Translations under genes and position numbers: made by a program
Notes under the pieces: model-generated
Told to the model about the DNA's origin: nothing
Database searches by the model: none
Seen by the model: the letters and a program-made list of their open reading frames with translations, nothing else
From: Fulvivirga sp. M361
GTDB taxonomy: Bacteria > Bacteroidota > Bacteroidia > Cytophagales > Cyclobacteriaceae
Length of the DNA stretch: 64,000 nucleotides
Direction of reading: 5' to 3'
NCBI RefSeq assembly: GCF_007097395.1
Contig: NZ_VKDC01000001.1
Span: forward strand, 7,501 to 71,500
Shown: piece after piece, positions 36,797-44,811 of the stretch
How positions within the stretch are numbered: position 1 is the first letter of the stretch
How the letters are laid out: every line of letters starts with the position of its first letter

Positions 36797-37788
36797 GTAT
36801 GACTCAAATACGATATTGCCCTGGAACACTGGCAGAGGGTTTTAATACCTACAGTCAGGCCTGTCTTAGAAGATTGTATAACGGGAAAAGGGTAAATCAC
36901 ATTCTGCCCTATAACCCGCCGGAAATAAGCGAAGAGGACGCCGAGAAATTTATCAATAATCGTACGCGTATCTCTATCTCAGGAGTCCAGGAAAAAGTTT
37001 CCCTGTTATTGGATAAGAACAAATTAAGGTTGACAGAGGAAGGTGAACAGGGTACCTATATCCTTAAACCAATTCCGAGAGACCTGAAAAAGGCAGACCA
37101 GGTTCCGGCCAATGAACACCTCACTATGCAAATTGCCCGGCAGGTATATGGTATCAACACAGCGGAAAATGCCTTGATATTTTTCAAAGATGGCTCACCG
37201 GCATACATTACTAAACGGTTCGATATAAAACCGGATGGAACCAAATGGGGAAAAGAAGATTTTGCCACACTGGCCGGAAAAACCAGTGAAAATACCGGCC
37301 CCAATTTTAAATATGGGTACAGCTATGAAGAAATGGCCAAGTTGATCCGAAAATTCGTTCCTGCTGCTGTAATCGAAATGGAAAAGTTTTTTTCTATGGT
37401 GCTATTCAATTATCTCTTTTCCAATGGAGACGCACATCTCAAGAATTTTTCATTGCTACAAACCGCTAATGGTGATTATATCTTAAGCCCTGCATATGAC
37501 CTGATTAACACCCGTATTCATGTGGATGATACAGATTTCGCGCTGAATGAAGGCTTGTTTGAGGATGAATTTGAATCCGCTCATCTGCAAATCAACGGTA
37601 AGGTTGGGCGGGAGGATTTTCAGGAGTTCGCAAGAAGGGTAGGGATCAATGAGAGAAGGAGAGATTTCCTAATATCTCCATTTTTGGAAAGACAGGCACT
37701 GGTTGAAGAATTGATCAGCAGGTCCTTCTTAGACGAACCAACGAAACGAGCATATCTCCTGCATTACCAGACCAGGAGGAACCAGTGA
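36793..37788 (+). CDS. hipT: HipT-like serine/threonine kinase toxin (split HipA)
   Basis: 331-residue HipA-type kinase lacking the N-subdomain. The glycine-rich loop region is NRTRISISGVQEKVSLLL with Ser61 and Ser63, matching the SIS autophosphorylation motif of HipT rather than the single Ser of HipA. The catalytic loop is SNGDAHLKNFSLL (Asp213, Asn218) and the metal-binding Asp is in LSPAYDLINT (Asp236). Known HipA/HipT kinases inactivate aminoacyl-tRNA synthetases (GltX, TrpS); the target here is unknown. All visible catalytic residues are intact. Confidence 0.85.
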   Translation: MSMTQIRYCPGTLAEGFNTYSQACLRRLYNGKRVNHILPYNPPEISEEDAEKFINNRTRISISGVQEKVSLLLDKNKLRLTEEGEQGTYILKPIPRDLKKADQVPANEHLTMQIARQVYGINTAENALIFFKDGSPAYITKRFDIKPDGTKWGKEDFATLAGKTSENTGPNFKYGYSYEEMAKLIRKFVPAAVIEMEKFFSMVLFNYLFSNGDAHLKNFSLLQTANGDYILSPAYDLINTRIHVDDTDFALNEGLFEDEFESAHLQINGKVGREDFQEFARRVGINERRRDFLISPFLERQALVEELISRSFLDEPTKRAYLLHYQTRRNQ

Positions 37789-37964
37789 TCGCCTGATATG
37801 AATCTTATACCTGCACGAATAATTGCTAAATTTATGATAGGATTGAAAAATTGAACCTATCAAAGAGTGGCATAATTACTTTCTAGTAAAAGTTGGGAAA
37901 TGATAAGGAATCCTTCATAACTTAATTTATTCCATACTAATTTGACTCATTTTAAGTCATCAAA

Positions 37965-38010
37965 ATACCCACTTTTAGGTATTGCATAGTGACTCAATCG
38001 CCAGTAATTT
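37965..38010 (+). promoter_or_regulatory. ATACCC...CAGTAATTT motif, copy A
   Basis: ATACCCACTTTTAGGTAT (an ATACC/GGTAT inverted repeat) is followed at a fixed distance by CAGTAATTT. The same two blocks with identical spacing (46 bp overall) recur at 38735-38780. This copy ends 42 bp before the start codon at 38052, so it is a promoter or operator candidate. Confidence 0.4.
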
Positions 38011-38051
38011 GCATTGTAAAACTTTTGAAATAAGCCTTAATTATTATTACA

Positions 38052-38360
38052 ATGGAAATAAATCAAGCAAAATCTGGAGCACGTGCACTTTTCTATCAGT
38101 CAGCTTTCTTGGCTGGTTTTGGAGTTAGCAGAGATTCTGCTGATAGAATAGATCAACTCATAGATATGAGCTTTAGCAAAATTGATGAAGACAGATATCC
38201 AGAAGCTGTTGCAAGTCTTTTGAAAGTCTTACGCGAAACTCTAATTTATGCTCAAAAAGAAGGTCTTAAAGTCTTAACTGAAACTAGTGTAGATGAGGGG
38301 CAAGCAAAAGCTTGCCCTGTATATCCTTTTGACGAATGGCCTCCCTTTTCAAATGGATGA
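38052..38360 (+). CDS. small hypothetical protein, first gene of a coupled pair
   Basis: 102 residues, no signal peptide. Predicted helical: QAKSGARALFYQSAFLAGFG, SADRIDQLIDMSFSKID, EAVASLLKVLRETLIYAQKEG. I do not recognise the family. It overlaps the next gene by 8 bp, indicating a translationally coupled pair with a membrane protein. In an island with a toxin-antitoxin system and gene debris, a toxin/immunity or defence module is a possibility only. Confidence 0.6.
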   Translation: MEINQAKSGARALFYQSAFLAGFGVSRDSADRIDQLIDMSFSKIDEDRYPEAVASLLKVLRETLIYAQKEGLKVLTETSVDEGQAKACPVYPFDEWPPFSNG

Positions 38361-38724
38361 AGTAGAGAAAGGTTTTGACTATGTCACAAATACCTCAAAA
38401 CTCCTAATCACCCTTTCAACAACGTTTTTGGGGTTTAGTGTAACATTTGCGAAAAAAGTGGATGGCCTAAAGTTTGACACATGCTGGGATAAATTGACCA
38501 TTTCATTTTCTTTTCTGTTTTTCGTCGTTGCTGTAGGTTGCGGTATTTGGACGCTTTTGGGTGTCACAACTGTCCTTCAACCAAAAGTGAAACCGAGAGT
38601 TTTTGAATTCAATCCATCCATTAGAGATACTAAAATTAGCTCGCCATTCATATTTCAAATACTCTCATTTGCATTAGCTGCTACTTTTCTTATGCTGTTT
38701 AGTCTGGGGAAAATCTGGCAATAG
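38353..38724 (+). CDS. small membrane protein with three hydrophobic segments
   Basis: 123 residues from the ATG at 38353. Hydrophobic segments: LLITLSTTFLGFSVTFA, LTISFSFLFFVVAVGCGIW and FIFQILSFALAATFLMLFSL. No family recognised. The ATG lies inside the last codons of the upstream gene (8 bp overlap). The topology resembles small pore-like or anchor proteins of bacterial conflict modules, but there is no direct evidence. Confidence 0.6.
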   Translation: MDEVEKGFDYVTNTSKLLITLSTTFLGFSVTFAKKVDGLKFDTCWDKLTISFSFLFFVVAVGCGIWTLLGVTTVLQPKVKPRVFEFNPSIRDTKISSPFIFQILSFALAATFLMLFSLGKIWQ

Positions 38725-38734
38725 TAATTCAAAA

Positions 38735-38780
38735 ATACCCACTTTTGGACATTTATCTGAAAAAGTGTGATCAGTAATTT
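38735..38780 (+). promoter_or_regulatory. ATACCC...CAGTAATTT motif, copy B
   Basis: Same arrangement and length as copy A (37965-38010): ATACCCACTTTT, then CAGTAATTT 37 bp after the start of the first block. It lies directly upstream of the gene fragment at 38798. Confidence 0.4.
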
Positions 38781-38797
38781 TTAACTAAGAATCGTGA

Positions 38798-38953
38798 TGC
38801 AACGCTGGTTATTTACCTGGTAGCGAATCCTATGGGCGTGTTATTTTATTTCTTGAAGATGGAACAATGACTGACCCTGTTGATTTAAATAGTCAAGATT
38901 TCGTAGCGGTGATGGCCGTCCTAAGTACAAATGCTGCACATTATGACGGTTAA
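38798..38953 (+). pseudogene. 51-codon fragment of an unknown protein
   Basis: An open frame after a TGA stop reads NAGYLPGSESYGRVILFLED, GTMTDPVDLNSQDFVAVMAV, LSTNAAHYDG and then TAA. It has good protein-like composition but no plausible start codon at its N terminus. It is probably the C-terminal remnant of a gene cut by a deletion. I do not recognise the family. The rest of 38725-39078 shows nothing else. Confidence 0.4.
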
Positions 38954-39078
38954 TCATTCTACACGGTCACTAATTGCAAACTCATGAAACACTTATGTTA
39001 TACAATGTTCACTGTTTAATAGGCGGTAATTAAGTTATCTAAAACAGCTTGCATTACAGATAAAATGATACATGGAAA

Positions 39079-39672
39079 CTAGATCGATCGGGCGAGGTAG
39101 TTTATTCCGTTAAGCACCTCAATGTTATAGTGTTTTACACATCTATCTTTCATATCGTCAAAGTTGTTCAGAAGTATTGCATAACCGTTTTTGGATGTTA
39201 CGAAATCTTCTACTATTTGATATATGTCCAAAGCTCCTTGAGGATCAACTCCCACAAGGTCAAAAATTAAACCTTTGCATTTCGAAAGTGATTCATAAAT
39301 AGAAAGGAATTTTCGAGGATTTCCGGCCAGATGTGAAATTCTTGTTTTCGGTTTTAGTCTGTCGTTCGGAAATATCGAAAGGTATATCTCAATTGGTTCA
39401 GCATATTTTCGAAGATACCGCTCAACTGTTAGCGGATAAAAGAATTCAGTCCACCGATTCAATCTAATGTGTTCAGCAAATGTCAGTTGCTTGCTGATAA
39501 TTACTTGTTTGACCGACTTCTCTCCACTGTAAATTGATATGAGTTTACGTTCTAAGTCAAAGAAATGACCATCGTTCCATAGATTTAGAGTAACTATATC
39601 TCCTTCATTAAGCCGAAAAGCAGGAATTTTGAATTGATCTATCTGAAAGCCTTGGCAATTAAGCACATCCAT
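39079..39672 (-). CDS. hypothetical protein with ABC-ATPase-like C-terminal pattern but no Walker A
   Basis: 197 residues. The C-terminal part (CKGLIFDLVGVDPQGALDIY, then VEDFVTSKNGYAILLNNFDD) resembles the Walker B/D-loop/H-loop order of ABC ATPases, with a strand ending in Asp, a D-loop-like stretch and a following beta strand. No P-loop (GxxGxGKST) or canonical signature motif is present. It could be a degenerate ABC subunit or an unrelated fold. Isolated on the minus strand in the island. Confidence 0.45.
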   Translation of the reverse strand: MDVLNCQGFQIDQFKIPAFRLNEGDIVTLNLWNDGHFFDLERKLISIYSGEKSVKQVIISKQLTFAEHIRLNRWTEFFYPLTVERYLRKYAEPIEIYLSIFPNDRLKPKTRISHLAGNPRKFLSIYESLSKCKGLIFDLVGVDPQGALDIYQIVEDFVTSKNGYAILLNNFDDMKDRCVKHYNIEVLNGINYLARSI

Positions 39673-39862
39673 ATTACTCCCATAACTAAGTTACAAACAG
39701 TTACATTTTCAAATACTTGTAAGCATAATAAAACGGCCTATATTAAAGCTGTGCAAAGCAAACAATAAATCAATAATCCTTTATCACACCTTTTAACCCT
39801 TGGCATTGTCGTTACCTTAGAAAGGTATGAATCTTATAGTAACTCGTTGTGGTTGGATTATA

Positions 39863-40000
39863 TCAAAAATCTACGTCATATTTCATGTCTAGATTCCCCG
39901 ATAACCCACCTGATGGTCTTTGATAGCCGTAAAATGCAAAAGCTTTGCCACCGATTAAAATGTATTCTACTTCATACTTGTTCAAATCAAAACAGGCTCT
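39863..40000 (-). pseudogene. nucleotidyltransferase remnant
   Basis: The minus strand reads FDLNKYEVEYILIGGKAFAF, YGYQRPSGGL and on to DVDF-stop. This is the start of the nucleotidyltransferase fold (the hGG motif of AbiEii/MNT-type enzymes, normally followed by a DxD). The frame ends soon after, so the catalytic core is gone. It lies directly downstream of the 81-residue gene at 40030, which may be its former partner. Confidence 0.5.
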
Positions 40001-40029
40001 CTACAGGACATTTCTTATCTCGTTACTAA

Positions 40030-40275
40030 TCATTGGGAATTGTACTTTAATTCAATCCAATCGATTCTGGTCGGTGAGATCCTTTGTTCCTTGTTTAAGC
40101 TATTTAAAGCGGCATAAAAGTCAATCAAGTCAAGGGCTCTGATAAACGCTTCTCCGTCACTTAACCTGACTTTATCTTTTACAACCTTTTTCCTAATGCT
40201 ATGATATACTATGGCCTTATTCATATAAGTAGAACGTATAACTTGGACTATGTGCTTTAGCGCAGATAGTACCAT
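40030..40275 (-). CDS. small hypothetical protein upstream of the nucleotidyltransferase remnant
   Basis: 81 residues, basic N-terminal half (SIRKKVVKDKVRLSDGEAFI) and a helical RALDLIDFYAALNSLNKEQR segment. I do not recognise the family. Position suggests the small partner gene that often accompanies a nucleotidyltransferase in two-gene toxin-antitoxin-like modules, now orphaned by decay of the downstream gene. Could itself be nonfunctional. The flanking 40276-40508 has no feature that I can support. Confidence 0.45.
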   Translation of the reverse strand: MVLSALKHIVQVIRSTYMNKAIVYHSIRKKVVKDKVRLSDGEAFIRALDLIDFYAALNSLNKEQRISPTRIDWIELKYNSQ

Positions 40276-40508
40276 TTTTGCTTTCTATGATTCACGTTAC
40301 TCAATTTGTCTCGCTTTAAACGATTTGATTTTTGATGAGGCTACAAAAATGAGGGTGAATTTTCTTAGAAATAGCAAATACACGCAAGATCAAATCGTCA
40401 TAACAAGTCTCTTAAATCGATAAAAAAGAGTTCAGAAATATCAAAAAATGCAGAAATAACCTTTCTTCCATGCTTTAGAAAGTTGAACATTTATGTGTTG
40501 AACTACTC

Positions 40509-41564
40509 TCAATATGTCTTTAAGAAATCTTTTCTAATTTTTACCAAAATCTTATTCAGCTCATCCAGATCTGGCTTATCAGGCAGGTCAGAATCCTGGT
40601 AAACAGTATCAATTTCAGTGATCTTTTCGTTGGCAATTTGAAGAAGATCGTCATACTGAAATTCCCCTTTTTTAATCTTGAGAAGGTACTCCCTATCCTC
40701 CCTTTTGACCTTTAGTTCTCCATATCGACCTATTTCCTCACACATATTCAGTAACCTGAAGGTGTGCATCATGTTCTTGGCATCATAGTTTTTACCATGT
40801 TGGATGGTATTGTGATAACGATTATCATTTCGCTTTTCCACCCATTCCCAATATTCCTTGTACTCTTTGCAGTAACTGGAATACCCGGACTTATTGAAGG
40901 ACATAATAGCTGTTGGCTGAAGTCCCTTTGGAATGGAGCTTAACGTTACGTCATTAGCATTCTCTTTCCTGGTTATTCCTTTGAAATCATCGTCACCATG
41001 ATACAGTCCAAAAACTTCGTGCATGTGCGGTATGCGGGCTAAGCCACAATCTTCCTGTCTCAATCCTTTTAACGAAAGATACTCCTTAACGGGAATGGAA
41101 CCCTGTTCATAAGCAACATAACAAAAGTCCAGCATGCCCTTTCGTTCTTTCTCTACGGGATTCAGGATTTTCTTGTTCAGTCCTTTTGCCTTACGAACCT
41201 GGGTCATCGCATACCCACCAAAGCTGTCCTTACATTGTTTGGATAAAAAGTTCTGGGATCTCAACTGCTCGAATAGTGGGTGCATCACCCGAATACAATC
41301 CTCCGGAGAATAAAGTAACTCCAGGATATTGGGATTACTCCTGGATAACAGCTCCACGAATCGCTTTAGCTCATAGTAGATAATATCATTGGTCTCGTCA
41401 CTCACCTGGTCGATATAGTTCAGCCCATAGTAATCATTCCTGGGCAGAACAAATACACCCTTGATGTCAACATCTGATGCTGGAGTAGCAAGACCATAGG
41501 CATGGCTCCCGCTCAAGCACTCATATACGATAATGTCCTTTTGCTTTAGCTCTGCTATGGTCAT
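40509..41564 (-). CDS. RlaP-like nucleotidyltransferase of the RNA-repair operon (2)
   Basis: 351 residues of the polymerase-beta superfamily, RlaP-type. The active-site signature is CLSGSHAYGLATPASDVDIKG (Gly19-Ser20, Asp31, Asp33). The rest is helical, with AKGLNKKILNPVEKERKG and a C-terminal DLPDKPDLDELNKILVKIRK. RlaP proteins are found next to RtcB and are thought to add nucleotides to damaged RNA ends; no activity can be shown here. It overlaps the upstream paralogue by 4 bp (ATGA), and is the last gene of the operon. Confidence 0.8.
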   Translation of the reverse strand: MTIAELKQKDIIVYECLSGSHAYGLATPASDVDIKGVFVLPRNDYYGLNYIDQVSDETNDIIYYELKRFVELLSRSNPNILELLYSPEDCIRVMHPLFEQLRSQNFLSKQCKDSFGGYAMTQVRKAKGLNKKILNPVEKERKGMLDFCYVAYEQGSIPVKEYLSLKGLRQEDCGLARIPHMHEVFGLYHGDDDFKGITRKENANDVTLSSIPKGLQPTAIMSFNKSGYSSYCKEYKEYWEWVEKRNDNRYHNTIQHGKNYDAKNMMHTFRLLNMCEEIGRYGELKVKREDREYLLKIKKGEFQYDDLLQIANEKITEIDTVYQDSDLPDKPDLDELNKILVKIRKDFLKTY

Positions 41565-42322
41565 GCCTTCACACCTTTTACTATTTTTCGATAGAAATCA
41601 TCCAACTTTTCCATATCACCTTTAGCGGCCGGTAAGTCTTTAGCGACCTCCTCATTTTTTGAAATGGTTTCATGTAAGAAATCATCTATCAAAGGTTCAC
41701 GAGGATGTTTGTAATCCTCATTCTTTTCAGCTTTCAGCGCTATCAATTGATGGATCTTGTTTCTGACCGGCTCATCCACTATCCCCAGCATCTTATGCAT
41801 TTCAATGGGAGGAATGGACAGCTTTTCTCTTACCCACGCACCGGCTATGGCTGTCCTGATGGCATAGAAGTATTTTTTCAGTTTAACCTCAACGCCTTCT
41901 TTGCACCCATCATAATACTTCATGGACATGCTCAGGTAATGATGCATTACAGCAATGGGAGAGAAATAATCTAAGCTCAATGCATTCATTTCATCCAGGA
42001 ATCTTTGATCAACCTTGTAGATGATTGGTGATTGGATACGTTCGAGCAAGGGTACATTAGATTTCCAAAGTAGTCCCAGTGCCTTACGGAATTCCCAACC
42101 TGTAATGTCCAATTCGTCATTAATGGGTTCTTCGAAAGAATCTTTAGGAGACCTCAGTGATAAGTACCAGTCAAAATCCTGGACATAAATGAACCTTACG
42201 TCATAATCGCTATCCGGAGAAGGAAAACCCCAAGCCCTGGAGCCGGTTTCACAGGCATAGAGTATTTTGAATCCATGTGACTCCTCTATAGTGTTAAGCT
42301 TATCTTTTATTAGATCTTCCAT
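41561..42322 (-). CDS. RlaP-like nucleotidyltransferase of the RNA-repair operon (1)
   Basis: 253 residues. The signature is CETGSRAWGFPSPDSDYDVRF (Gly27-Ser28, Asp39, Asp41), followed by an acidic strand and a helical C-terminal half (KYFYAIRTAIAGAWVREKLS). It is related to, but clearly distinct from, the paralogue immediately downstream, suggesting two different RNA-end substrates or a heteromeric enzyme. It lies 22 bp after the 91-residue gene and is co-oriented with rtcB. Confidence 0.82.
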   Translation of the reverse strand: MEDLIKDKLNTIEESHGFKILYACETGSRAWGFPSPDSDYDVRFIYVQDFDWYLSLRSPKDSFEEPINDELDITGWEFRKALGLLWKSNVPLLERIQSPIIYKVDQRFLDEMNALSLDYFSPIAVMHHYLSMSMKYYDGCKEGVEVKLKKYFYAIRTAIAGAWVREKLSIPPIEMHKMLGIVDEPVRNKIHQLIALKAEKNEDYKHPREPLIDDFLHETISKNEEVAKDLPAAKGDMEKLDDFYRKIVKGVKA

Positions 42323-42344
42323 ATCGTGGTTTTTTGAAAATACA

Positions 42345-42620
42345 TTATAGATTAAAGAACATCGAATTCAATGCCACCCACTCTTTCATTAAGTCGATGT
42401 AAATCCTGCCTTTCGCATACACTTTTATGACCACTCTTTCTTTAAAATTCCATTCGTCTCCATTTCTAAGAGGATCAAGAAAACAGATATAGTTATCTGA
42501 TACCCAATCACCATCAGGGGAGGACTTTAGAGCTCTTACTACATCTGATCTTTTTTGAGACGGATATTGTGCATAAACCATCTTAACCAGACGATTGATA
42601 TCAAAATCACCAGGTTTCAT
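42345..42620 (-). CDS. small hypothetical protein between rtcB and rlaP genes
   Basis: 91 residues, no signal peptide: NRLVKMVYAQYPSQKRSDVV, then SDNYICFLDPLRNGDEWNF, and a beta-rich ERVVIKVYAKGRIYIDL. No family recognised. Tight packing (6 bp after the rtcB stop, 22 bp before the next start) makes it an integral member of the RNA-repair operon. It might be an RNA-binding or adaptor subunit, but this is guilt by association. Confidence 0.65.
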   Translation of the reverse strand: MKPGDFDINRLVKMVYAQYPSQKRSDVVRALKSSPDGDWVSDNYICFLDPLRNGDEWNFKERVVIKVYAKGRIYIDLMKEWVALNSMFFNL

Positions 42621-42626
42621 CTTGTA

Positions 42627-44048
42627 TCAATCTACCTCTTGAAACTTCTCATCTCCACACATCCTGACGATCCTGGGTTGGAAAGATCCAACGATCTCCA
42701 CCAGGTCCTTTTGGAATTCCATTACCTGGTGAATATCCTTATAAGCCATTGGCGCTTCATCCAACCCGGAACCGATCACTTCCACACCTGCGGAATGAAT
42801 ATGCTCTAGAACACTGGTTTTATTCAACGTATTTTTCGCCTGGGTCCTGGACATTACTCGGCCGGCACCGTGAGAAGCAGAGTTGATCGAAGCTTCGTCT
42901 CCTTTACCTCTTACAATGTATCCGGGAGCGGTCATAGACCCTGGAATAATACCTAACACTCCTTTGCCGGCAGGTGTAGCACCTTTTCTATGTACGATGA
43001 TCTCATTTCCATCCCTGTCTCTTTCCTTCCATGCGAAGTTGTGATGGTTTTCAATCATCGTGACAGGAGTAGCTCTTAAACCCACGGCCATTCGCTCATG
43101 GATCTGATGATGGCAGGCGGAAGCATATTCGCCTGCCAGGTTCATCGCCAGCCAATATTCTTGTCCGGCTTCTGAATCCAAATCTAGCCATGCCAGGTGC
43201 CGAGCCTCCTGGGGAAGCTTACAGAGCTCCATGGCCAATTTGGTATAATGCCTTGCTATGTTAGCGCCAAAACCCCTTGACCCCGAATGGGAAAGCAGCG
43301 CCAGGTAGCGACCTACGGGTAAATTGAACTCGTTATGTTCATCTTCAATTTCGGTCACGCCAAATTCCACAAAGTGATTACCACCTCCTGAGCTTCCAAT
43401 TTGAGCGGCGGCCCGGTCTTTCAATTCTCCTACTACTTTGATCTCGCTAAAAAGATCATGTTCCAGTACCTCATGCTCCTTAGGTTTTTTGAAGGTAGCC
43501 TTGCCAAACTTGGTATTCCTCATCAGCATCTCTTTGAGATCCTCTTTCCTATCCGTCAGGATGAATTCCGGGATATCATAGATAGTCATACACATCCGGC
43601 ATCCGATATCTACGCCCACGCCATAGGGGATGACGGCATTCTCAGTAGCCAGAACCCCTCCAATGGGGAGTCCATACCCCTGGTGCGCATCCGGCATCAA
43701 TGCTCCGGCCTTTGCAATGGGTAGGCGCATCGCGGTTCCAATTTGCCTTAATGCTCCTTGTTCAATACCTTCTGCACCATATACTTTGTATAAGTTTGGA
43801 GTATCTCTTAATGGTAAGACATCATCTTTAGGCTTCAACAGCTCAGCGGCTATAGGTGCCAGCGTCGGGTCATTGAGAAATTGTTCCGGATGGGCAAGAA
43901 CATCAGTCAGTGCTTTAATTATTCCTTCCGGGCTATTTCCAATAAGACCAGATCTGGCCACTTCTAAGGCCACGCCTATTACTTTCCCTTCCGGGTACCC
44001 AATCTCCAGTATATGCTGCCCTGTTATGTTTGTCTTGTCGTTTTCCAT
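42627..44048 (-). CDS. rtcB: RtcB-type RNA ligase
   Basis: 473-residue GTP- and Mn-dependent ligase joining 2',3'-cyclic phosphate (or 3'-phosphate) ends to 5'-OH ends. Signature motifs are present: MPDAHQGYGLPIGGVLAT, IPYGVGVDIGCRM (metal-binding Asp and Cys), GGGNHFVEFG, LLSHSGSRGFG, and the guanylylated His in ASINSASHGAGRVMSR. Length is closer to archaeal than to E. coli RtcB. It is preceded by the operator-like palindrome at 44070-44089, so it can probably be transcribed independently of the upstream genes. Confidence 0.95.
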   Translation of the reverse strand: MENDKTNITGQHILEIGYPEGKVIGVALEVARSGLIGNSPEGIIKALTDVLAHPEQFLNDPTLAPIAAELLKPKDDVLPLRDTPNLYKVYGAEGIEQGALRQIGTAMRLPIAKAGALMPDAHQGYGLPIGGVLATENAVIPYGVGVDIGCRMCMTIYDIPEFILTDRKEDLKEMLMRNTKFGKATFKKPKEHEVLEHDLFSEIKVVGELKDRAAAQIGSSGGGNHFVEFGVTEIEDEHNEFNLPVGRYLALLSHSGSRGFGANIARHYTKLAMELCKLPQEARHLAWLDLDSEAGQEYWLAMNLAGEYASACHHQIHERMAVGLRATPVTMIENHHNFAWKERDRDGNEIIVHRKGATPAGKGVLGIIPGSMTAPGYIVRGKGDEASINSASHGAGRVMSRTQAKNTLNKTSVLEHIHSAGVEVIGSGLDEAPMAYKDIHQVMEFQKDLVEIVGSFQPRIVRMCGDEKFQEVD

Positions 44049-44052
44049 GTTT

Positions 44053-44089
44053 CAAAGAAGTAATACATGTACGCAGTATTTTTGCGTAG
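44053..44089 (-). promoter_or_regulatory. operator and -7-like element in front of rtcB (P2)
   Basis: The imperfect palindrome TACGCA-GTATTTT-TGCGTA lies at 44070-44088 (20-bp conserved block 44070-44089). On the minus strand it is followed after 9 bp by CTTCTTTG (44060-44053), a weak -7-like box. The same block, differing at one base, with the same 9-bp gap occurs at 47631-47667. The operator replaces the -33 element, suggesting activation. If the -7 box is right, rtcB mRNA would be nearly leaderless, which is a weak point. Confidence 0.6.
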
Positions 44090-44100
44090 TTGAAATTATT

Positions 44101-44631
44101 TTACCATTTGTCGAAATATTGAATGAATATTTTTGAAATATTTTTCGCATCGTCAATCCCCCTGTGATGTACACCATCCAAATGGATTTTTTCGAGTTTC
44201 AAAGCGCCTTTCATTCCAACAGGTCTTGACAGCGCCTTTATCTCGGCATATCTATGTTTAAGGCTAAGATGATTTTTTGTCCAATCTGTATCAAGTTCGT
44301 GAATTCGAGAGTCGTTGATCAATTGGCTTTTATCGTAATACCCCCAGGAACACAGCAGATATTTGCTGTCAACGTTTATCCATTTCTTGAAATCCACAAT
44401 TATATCTGGAAAGGTTTGTGCTTGATCCACTTCATCCTGTGTAATTGTAGTAAGCCTCTTGCAAAAGTCCGAAAGCTCTGGATGAATTACGGGCCTGATG
44501 AAAGCGTTGAATTCCCCCACAACAACTTTTTGTTCATTTACTCTGACCGCACCTATTTCGATTATTTCCCTGGTAATGGTCCTGTTATTCTCCCAACAGG
44601 TAGATTCTAAGTCAAATATTATGTAGTTCAT
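44101..44631 (-). CDS. ERI1-like DEDDh 3'-5' exonuclease
   Basis: 176 residues of the RNase T/DnaQ fold. Catalytic residues are visible: Asp7 and Glu9 in YIIFDLESTCW, an Asp in CSWGYYDKSQL, and the His-Asp pair in VHHRGIDDAKN. The N-terminal spacing and EIIEIGAVRV match the ERI1/KapD branch that trims structured RNA 3' ends. Its gene starts 28 bp after the five-unit RNA array, suggesting that it may trim those RNAs or damaged tRNAs before repair. Confidence 0.85.
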   Translation of the reverse strand: MNYIIFDLESTCWENNRTITREIIEIGAVRVNEQKVVVGEFNAFIRPVIHPELSDFCKRLTTITQDEVDQAQTFPDIIVDFKKWINVDSKYLLCSWGYYDKSQLINDSRIHELDTDWTKNHLSLKHRYAEIKALSRPVGMKGALKLEKIHLDGVHHRGIDDAKNISKIFIQYFDKW

Positions 44632-44658
44632 TTTAATTTACTTTGAGTTAATAAAAAA

Positions 44659-44718
44659 GTGGGAATTGTATATTCTGTCAAGGCCAAATCCAAAGAAGGA
44701 AGAATATACTAGTCCACC
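44659..44718 (-). ncRNA. RNA array unit 1 (Val-anticodon-like payload)
   Basis: Outer stem GTGG/CCAC; N8 GTATATTC (44709-44702) pairs exactly with GAATATAC (44675-44668). The apical payload ends GGCCTTGACA, so that GCCTTGACAG matches ten bases of the tRNA-Val(GAC) anticodon arm at 8526-8603. It is the last unit before the exonuclease gene. Confidence 0.7.
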
Positions 44719-44719
44719 T

Positions 44720-44803
44720 GGAAAGGAAATTGAAATCATTATAATCGCCATGTCAAAGGCAGGACTTGAACCTGCTCAGAAGGAAATGATTCCTAGTCCT
44801 TTT
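44720..44803 (-). ncRNA. RNA array unit 2 (T-arm-like payload)
   Basis: Outer stem AAAGG/CCTTT; N8 GGAATCAT (44793-44786) pairs with ATGATTTC (44739-44732) using one G-U. The payload contains a perfect T-arm-like hairpin GCAGG-TTCAAGT-CCTGC (44775-44759) followed by CTTTGACATGGCG. No matching D arm or acceptor partner lies inside the unit. Confidence 0.7.
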
Positions 44804-44811
44804 AAAATGAC

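Noticed and set aside
36461-37788. Frameshifted single hipA gene
   Set aside because: The two frames overlap by an ATGA with proper start and stop, both parts are intact, and the kinase has the SIS motif typical of the split HipT group.
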